Part shown: in pieces, positions 59,801-64,000 of the stretch | How the letters are laid out: every line of letters begins with the position of its first letter | How positions within the stretch are numbered: the first letter of the stretch is position 1 | Assembly (NCBI RefSeq): GCF_934660935.1 | Contig: NZ_CAKUIH010000003.1 | Span: 62,001 to 126,000, forward strand | Origin: an uncultured Parolsenella sp. | Lineage (GTDB): Bacteria; Actinomycetota; Coriobacteriia; Coriobacteriales; Atopobiaceae | Length of the DNA: 64,000 nucleotides | Direction: 5' to 3' | Position numbers and translations under genes: made by a program | Notes under the pieces: generated by a model | Seen by the model: the letters and a program-made list of their open reading frames with translations, nothing else | What the model was told of the DNA's origin: nothing | Database searches by the model: none

Positions 59801-61156
59801 CTAGCAGACGCCCTGGGCCATCATGGCGTCGGCGACCTTCTCGAAGCCGGCGATGTTGGCACCCATGACGAAGTTGCCCTCGTGGCCATACTTCTTGGCG
59901 GTGTCGTCGACATTGTGGAACATGCCGCGCATGAGCTGCTCGAGCTTGCCGTCGACCTCCTCGAAGGTCCAGGAGAGGTGCTCGGCGTTCTGGCTCATCT
60001 CGAGGCCGGAGACGAGCACGCCGCCGGCGTTAGCGGCCTTGCCGGGCATGAAGGCGACGCCGTTGGCCTGGAAGTACTCGGTCGCGTCGATCGTCGTGGG
60101 CATGTTGGCGCCCTCGCCCACGACCTTCACGCCGTTGGCGACGAGGGCCTTGGCGTCCTCGAGGTGCAGCGTGTTCTCGCGAGCGCAGGGAAGCGCGATG
60201 TCGCAGGGAAGCTGCCAGACGCCGCGGCCGTCACCCTCGTGCCAGGTGGCAGCGGGGCGCTCATCAACGTACATGGCGAGGGAGACGCCCTTGTCGTGGC
60301 CGGAGCGCTTCTTGTTGTAGACGTGCTCGAGGACGGTGTAGTCGATACCCTCGGGGTCCTCGACCCAACCGTGGGTGTCGGAGCAGGCGAGAACCTTGCC
60401 GCCGAGCTGCGAGACCTTCTGGACGGCGTAGATGGCGACGTTGCCGGAGCCGTGGACGACGACGTTCTTGCCCTCGAAGGAGTCGCCGTTGCTCTTGAGG
60501 TACTCGTCAACGAAGTAGGCGAGGCCGTAACCGGTGGCCTCGGTACGGGCGAGCGAGCCACCGAAGGAGAGGCCCTTGCCCGTGAGAACGCCGGTCCACT
60601 CGTTGCGGAGACGCTTGTACTGACCGAACAGGTAGGCAACCTCACGGCCACCGACGCCGAGGTCACCAGCAGGAACGTCGGTGTTGGGGCCGATGTGACG
60701 GGCGAGCTCGGTCATGAAGGACTGGCAGAAGTGCATGATCTCGTTGTTGGACTTGCCCTTGGGATCGAAGTCAGAGCCGCCCTTGCCGCCGCCCATGGGA
60801 AGGGTGGTCAGGCTGTTCTTGAGGATCTGCTCGAGGCCGAGGAACTTGAGCATGCCGAGCGTGACGGTGGGGTTGAAGCGCAGGCCACCCTTGTAGGGGC
60901 CGATGGCGGAGTTGAACTCGACGCGGTAGCCGCGGTTGACCTGGACCTTGCCGGAGTCGTCGACCCACGGCACGCGGAACATGATCACGCGCTCGGGCTC
61001 GACGAGACGCTCGAGAAGGGCGGCCTCCTCGTACTCGGGGTGTGCATCGATGCAAGGCTGAAGGGTGCCGAGAATCTCGGTCGCCGCCTGGAGGAACTCG
61101 GGCTGCTCGGGGTAACGGGTCTTAAGCTCGTCGAGAACCCTCTCGGTGTACGTCAT
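59801..61156 (-). CDS. gdhA: NADP-type glutamate dehydrogenase
   Basis: GdhA interconverts glutamate and 2-oxoglutarate plus ammonia. The 451-residue length is that of the hexameric, mostly NADP-dependent, small GDH. Active-site patches are GPYKGGLRFNP and PMGGGKGGSDFDPKGK (catalytic Lys), DVPAGDLGVGGREV, and the dinucleotide-binding VVHGSGNVAIYAVQK near 245. Start ATG 61156 follows GAGGAGACG. The Gly-Ser-Gly core followed by non-acidic residues suits NADP(H). It is a single gene. In this organism it would assimilate ammonia or provide glutamate during amino-acid fermentation. Confidence 0.96.
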   Translation of the reverse strand: MTYTERVLDELKTRYPEQPEFLQAATEILGTLQPCIDAHPEYEEAALLERLVEPERVIMFRVPWVDDSGKVQVNRGYRVEFNSAIGPYKGGLRFNPTVTLGMLKFLGLEQILKNSLTTLPMGGGKGGSDFDPKGKSNNEIMHFCQSFMTELARHIGPNTDVPAGDLGVGGREVAYLFGQYKRLRNEWTGVLTGKGLSFGGSLARTEATGYGLAYFVDEYLKSNGDSFEGKNVVVHGSGNVAIYAVQKVSQLGGKVLACSDTHGWVEDPEGIDYTVLEHVYNKKRSGHDKGVSLAMYVDERPAATWHEGDGRGVWQLPCDIALPCARENTLHLEDAKALVANGVKVVGEGANMPTTIDATEYFQANGVAFMPGKAANAGGVLVSGLEMSQNAEHLSWTFEEVDGKLEQLMRGMFHNVDDTAKKYGHEGNFVMGANIAGFEKVADAMMAQGVC

Positions 61157-61411
61157 CGACGTCTCCTCTCATGCGCCATCTAGGCGCGAACGGGCCTGGC
61201 AGATTGCGCGTCACACAGGTGACAGATACGCCAAGCCACAGGTCGCGAACCGTGCCCCCACGGCGCGCGGCAAATATTGGACAGACGCTCAATAAAATAC
61301 ATTTCAGGCGTTTCCACAAAGCACGCGCGCAAGCACGATTAGCACCGTTGTAACAAACTCAACCCGATGTCTTCACAATGCGCGCGCGGCGGCAGCGGGC
61401 GGGCACCGAAC

Positions 61412-62341
61412 CTACGCGCGGCGCGTGGGGTGGATGACCTCAATCGCGCGATGGACGCAAGAGATCTCGAAGTGGGAGCCCTCGCAGCGCTCGCCATCAG
61501 TCTGGCAGGGCGGCTCGCCCTCGAAATCGATGACAACGCTCGACGCCGAGCGGAAGTTCAGGTAGCGCGAACCGGTGTGGAGCGCCACACGGGCGCGCGC
61601 GAGAATGCCGAGCGCCTCGATGGTCGAGGGAGACCCCTCGGAATAGCAGATGTTGAGCAGGCCGTCATCGGCCACGGCATCGGGGCAGATGCGGAAGCCG
61701 CCACCGTACGTGGGACCAACCTGAATCGCGAAGATAATGGAGTTGCCCTCGAGAGGCTCCCCGTCAATCGTGGCGCGGAAGGGCCAACGGCGCATTTCTC
61801 GGCGAATGACGTCTACGCCAGACGCGGCAAACAGGCGCGTGCCATGGGCGCCCGTCGCGAGGCGGCGCTCCATGGTGTCGATCGCGATCGCAGCGTCCAC
61901 GCCAAACGACAACGTCTCATCGAAGTACGTGCCGTTTACGAGACCGAGGTCTATGCGACGCGGAACACCCTGCAGAATCTGGGCAAGCGACTTGTCCGGC
62001 GCGTTCGAGACCATGCCGAGGGTGCGCGCGTAGTCATTTCCCGATCCCAGGGGGATGATGCCGAGGCGCGGACGCACGGAGGAGTCCATCTTCATAAGGC
62101 CGTTCACAACCTCATGGATAACGCCGTCGCCACCAAGGGCGAGCACCGTATCGAACGAGGTCGCGGTGGCGGCCATATCCGTAGCCGCCTTGGGACCAGT
62201 GGTGAGGCGAACGTCAAACCCGTCCGTCGCGGACTCATACGCCGCAAGGGTGCGACGGACGAACTCCGCGCCTTCGGCACCGGCACCGCTCTGCGATGCC
62301 GGGTTTGCGATAACGAGCGTGTGGCCGAGCGAGAACGCCAT
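61412..62341 (-). CDS. Diacylglycerol kinase family lipid kinase
   Basis: The 309-residue protein has the DgkB/YegS-type fold: IANPASQSGAG near 10, the nucleotide-binding LALGGDGVIHEVVNG near 67-81, IPLGSGNDYARTLG near 96-109, and the C-terminal beta-sandwich with a bound substrate pocket (GVDAAIAID, DGLLNICYSEG). It phosphorylates diacylglycerol or a related lipid in the membrane. Start ATG 62341 follows GGAGGGACC. It is a lone gene next to the tRNA-Pro/tRNA-Gly pair. Confidence 0.92.
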   Translation of the reverse strand: MAFSLGHTLVIANPASQSGAGAEGAEFVRRTLAAYESATDGFDVRLTTGPKAATDMAATATSFDTVLALGGDGVIHEVVNGLMKMDSSVRPRLGIIPLGSGNDYARTLGMVSNAPDKSLAQILQGVPRRIDLGLVNGTYFDETLSFGVDAAIAIDTMERRLATGAHGTRLFAASGVDVIRREMRRWPFRATIDGEPLEGNSIIFAIQVGPTYGGGFRICPDAVADDGLLNICYSEGSPSTIEALGILARARVALHTGSRYLNFRSASSVVIDFEGEPPCQTDGERCEGSHFEISCVHRAIEVIHPTRRA

Positions 62342-62682
62342 GGTCCCTCCGAGGATCCAGCCGGTCCTGCGCCGGCGCTGCCATCCATTGTATCCCCCAA
62401 TACAGACTCGCGCCGAGCCCGGGTGTTCGAGCGGTGAAGCCACAGGTAAATTTGCGCGCCGTCCGCCGGTCGTTCAAACTCGCGCGCCATCCACCAGTCG
62501 CTCGAACCTGTGTGCCCGCCTGGTTGCTCAGACTCGAATCGAGCACGGCAACGGCACGTGGCATGAGCCACATCGCAAGATGGCCAGACCCGTTGTTTGG
62601 CCATCGTTTGCCCACCATTTTCCAATCGCACAACTTTTCGTTTGCCCCAATCGGGCTGCTCGCCTATACTTAACCGGCGTTC
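62342..62682. other. Intergenic region upstream of the tRNA pair
   Basis: About 340 bases without a gene. It becomes more A+T-rich to the right, towards the tRNA promoter. Some direct near-repeats occur around 62458-62517 (CCGCCGGTCGTTCAAACTCG and a related copy). Nothing else is evident. Confidence 0.5.
62642..62670 (+). promoter_or_regulatory. Promoter of the tRNA-Pro/tRNA-Gly unit
   Basis: TTGCCC (62642-62647) and TATACT (62665-62670) are spaced by 17 bases, 12 bases before the tRNA-Pro 5' end. Confidence 0.7.
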
Positions 62683-62759
62683 CGGGGCGTGGCGCAGTTT
62701 GGTAGCGCATCTGCTTTGGGAGCAGAGGGTCGCTGGTTCGAATCCAGTCGCCCCGACCA
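62683..62759 (+). tRNA. tRNA-Pro (anticodon TGG)
   Basis: Acceptor CGGGGCG pairs with CGCCCCG, followed by A and an encoded CCA. The D arm is GCGCAGTTTGGTAGCGC, the anticodon stem is TCTGC/GCAGA with loop TTTGGGA (anticodon TGG), and the T loop is GTTCGAATC. The first base is C, as is typical of tRNA-Pro. Confidence 0.96.
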
Positions 62760-62765
62760 ACGCAT

Positions 62766-62839
<74 letters not shown>

Positions 62840-62847
62840 TGCAAAAC

Positions 62848-62889
62848 AGCAGCTCAGAGGCGTTAATGCCTCTGAGCTGCTTTGTTATT
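62848..62889 (+). terminator. Terminator of the tRNA-Pro/tRNA-Gly unit
   Basis: Perfect 14-bp arms AGCAGCTCAGAGGC (62848-62861) and GCCTCTGAGCTGCT (62868-62881) enclose a GTTAAT loop, followed by TTGTTATT. It begins 8 bases after tRNA-Gly. Confidence 0.9.
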
Positions 62890-62975
62890 GCGCTCAACGG
62901 AGCAAGTGGATTTGAACCGCATGGCAGACGATGCAAAAAAACACGCCCCAAGTACCAGATGCGTCCCCTACCGGT

Positions 62976-63011
62976 ACAAAAAGAAAATAGCCGCCACCAG
63001 GTAAGGGGACG
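62976..63011 (-). terminator. Hairpin with minus-strand T tract downstream of the last gene
   Basis: GCCGCCACCA (62988-62997) and GGGGACGGC (63003-63011) pair imperfectly with a short loop. On the minus strand it is followed by a T-rich run (62976-62986). It would terminate the gene at 63216-63704, about 200 bases downstream of its stop. Confidence 0.45.
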
Positions 63012-63215
63012 GCCACTCTCTTCAACCTGAAAAGTTGACAAGGAGACGCGGCCGGCTGCCACCGGTCCCGCGCTCGTCCGTAATGGTAGCACACGCAAGG
63101 CGAGGCACTCGAGAGACGTCATGCAAGACTCCCGCAGGACCCCAGGTCTGCCTTGGAGTCACACGCGATCGCTCGCTCACCGATTGCCTCACGTCAACTA
63201 TCCTCTCGAAGCTGG

Positions 63216-63704
63216 CTAGATATTGAAGCTGATACCAAGGAACGTCGACTTGTTGTCCTTGATCCTCTCGACCGGCTCCCTGACGACGGGCGGCCGGTCG
63301 GTCTTGAAGGCCGGCACGTCGGCGTCGCCCTCGTCGCGGTGGGAGAGGTCGAAGTTAACCTGGAACTTGAGCGAGCCGAACGCTAGGGTCGTCCCGTCGT
63401 ATAGGACGAAGTGCTCGCGGATGAGGCGGCGCCTGCGCTCGCACTCGGCGACGTCGCGCGGCTCGACCGGGTTCACGTGGTCCAGCTCCCACTTCGGGAC
63501 GTCCCTGCCCATCACCTCGTCCTTGCTGATTCGGTACACGTAGAAGCAGGGCCACGCGTCCGGGTTCGTGACCGCTATCGCGTGCTCCGCGTCCGCGCCC
63601 TGGTAGTACTCGACCGGCTCCCGCTCGCCGTCGGGATAGACGATCTCGTCCCTGTACTCCCTCGGCCTGACCGGGTCTAGTCTGCCGTAGCTTTGGCTCG
63701 CCAT
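63216..63704 (-). CDS. Hypothetical protein of 162 residues
   Basis: The frame starts at ATG 63704 behind GGAAGG and has strong GC-biased third positions, so it is real. The sequence (MASQSYGRLDPVRPREYRD...FLGISFNI) has no signal peptide and no membrane helix. It is rich in charged residues and aromatic strands, for example WPCFYVYRISKDEVMGRDVP and YDGTTLAFGSLKFQVNF. I do not recognise a family. No operon partner is visible; the right flank contains no further gene. Confidence 0.7.
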   Translation of the reverse strand: MASQSYGRLDPVRPREYRDEIVYPDGEREPVEYYQGADAEHAIAVTNPDAWPCFYVYRISKDEVMGRDVPKWELDHVNPVEPRDVAECERRRRLIREHFVLYDGTTLAFGSLKFQVNFDLSHRDEGDADVPAFKTDRPPVVREPVERIKDNKSTFLGISFNI

Positions 63705-64000
63705 TGCCGCCTTCCATCAGAAGGCCGAACGCGCAATCCGGCCCGTTACTCGCGATGACTACACGTCTGCAGGGGGACGTGGCGAGGAACTAGTAGCCGA
63801 CACCTCGTCCGACGTACTCGAAAAAGACGGTAATCACGTCGAAGTATATAGAAACAATGCGGGAACGGGCACTCGCACGACCTCCTTTCGTGGGAGTCGC
63901 GAGATCTCTCTCGCTCACTTTTGCGGTGCCGAGGTCGCGAGAGCTGCGGTGACAAAACTCGAATCTCTTTCCACGAACACGCGGCAAAGTGAACGTAGCC
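63705..64000. other. Right end of the window, no supported gene
   Basis: Minus-strand frames at 63746-63955 and 63790-63987 exist. The second ends with a hydrophobic stretch, SIYFDVITVFFEYVGRGVGY. An AAAGGAGGT lies at about 63881-63892 on the minus strand but leads only to very short peptides in other frames. This may be the decayed or regulatory lead of a gene beyond the window. Confidence 0.4.

Larger units (their letters stand above)
62840..63215. other. Intergenic region after the tRNA pair
   Basis: About 375 bases. It holds a tRNA terminator (62848-62889), a second hairpin with a minus-strand T tract (62976-63011), and a fragment near 62900-62920 that resembles a tRNA T-loop but does not fold. 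A scrambled piece at 63022-63046 combines CCTGAAAA and GTTGACAA, the two outer arms of repeat family A. No gene is supported. Confidence 0.55.

Noticed and set aside
62900..62925. Minus-strand GGTTCAAATCC followed by a GCTCC, resembling the T arm of a tRNA
   Set aside because: The T stem pairs only 3 of 5 positions and no acceptor or anticodon arm can be built. It may be a decayed tRNA or an attachment-site scar, but nothing nearby shows an integrated element.
63746..63987. Short minus-strand frames near the right edge
   Set aside because: They lack a start signal in frame with the ribosome binding site, and their arginine- and serine-rich composition looks noncoding. One ends in a hydrophobic stretch and was noted but not called.

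Overview
The window is a GC-rich chromosomal segment from an anaerobic, fermentative actinobacterium. The class Coriobacteriia (Olsenella/Collinsella-like, family Atopobiaceae) fits best. This rests on the high G+C, strong GGAGG ribosome binding sites with frequent GTG/TTG starts, and the mix of hypA/hypB, serine dehydratase, NADP glutamate dehydrogenase, PEP carboxylase and NarL/LuxR-type sensor modules. The taxon is inferred, not demonstrated.

Layout. (1) 1-349 is the start of an unknown gene. (2) 698-7395 is a visibly more A+T-rich restriction-modification island: an Eco57I-like methylase interrupted at a 7-G tract, a GIY-YIG/helicase/methylase-like protein, a stand-alone type III Res nuclease domain and a DUF4268 nuclease-like protein. 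(3) 7867-12171 holds a small zinc-finger protein, an Rrf2 regulator, an HD protein and a cysteine desulfurase-mnmA pair for tRNA thiolation. (4) 12477-18419 holds a C69 dipeptidase and a MarR-controlled heterodimeric ABC exporter. (5) 18634-24088 is a housekeeping run: coaD, rsmD, recG, a DAK2/fatty-acid-kinase-like protein and Asp23. (6) 24394-33076 holds an amidohydrolase, an unusual LicC-LicA-LicC fusion, an NhaC antiporter, a LysR regulator and a MATE exporter. (7) 33073-37219 holds hypA, a large Fe-S/FAD oxidoreductase and hypB. (8) 37577-46617 holds an AAA ATPase, a pseudokinase-kinase-response regulator trio, and a lipoprotein/SPFH/zinc-ribbon envelope module. (9) 46914-62341 holds ppc, a HAD phosphatase, an M18 aminopeptidase, yitT, a fused L-serine dehydratase, a TRIC-like channel, clpX, clpP, tig, tRNA-Leu, gdhA and a lipid kinase. 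(10) 62683-62839 holds tRNA-Pro and tRNA-Gly, followed by an unknown gene.

Two families of perfect palindromes are scattered between genes. One (five copies) is built on a GGGAC/GTCCC core with A/T flanks. The other (four copies) has inverted arms reading CCTACCTCTTGTAA about 20-30 nt apart. No transposase, prophage or CRISPR array is present. The observations most worth following up are the G-tract in the methylase, the LicC-LicA-LicC fusion, the sensor trio with a degenerate kinase, the oxidoreductase held between hypA and hypB, and the two palindrome families.
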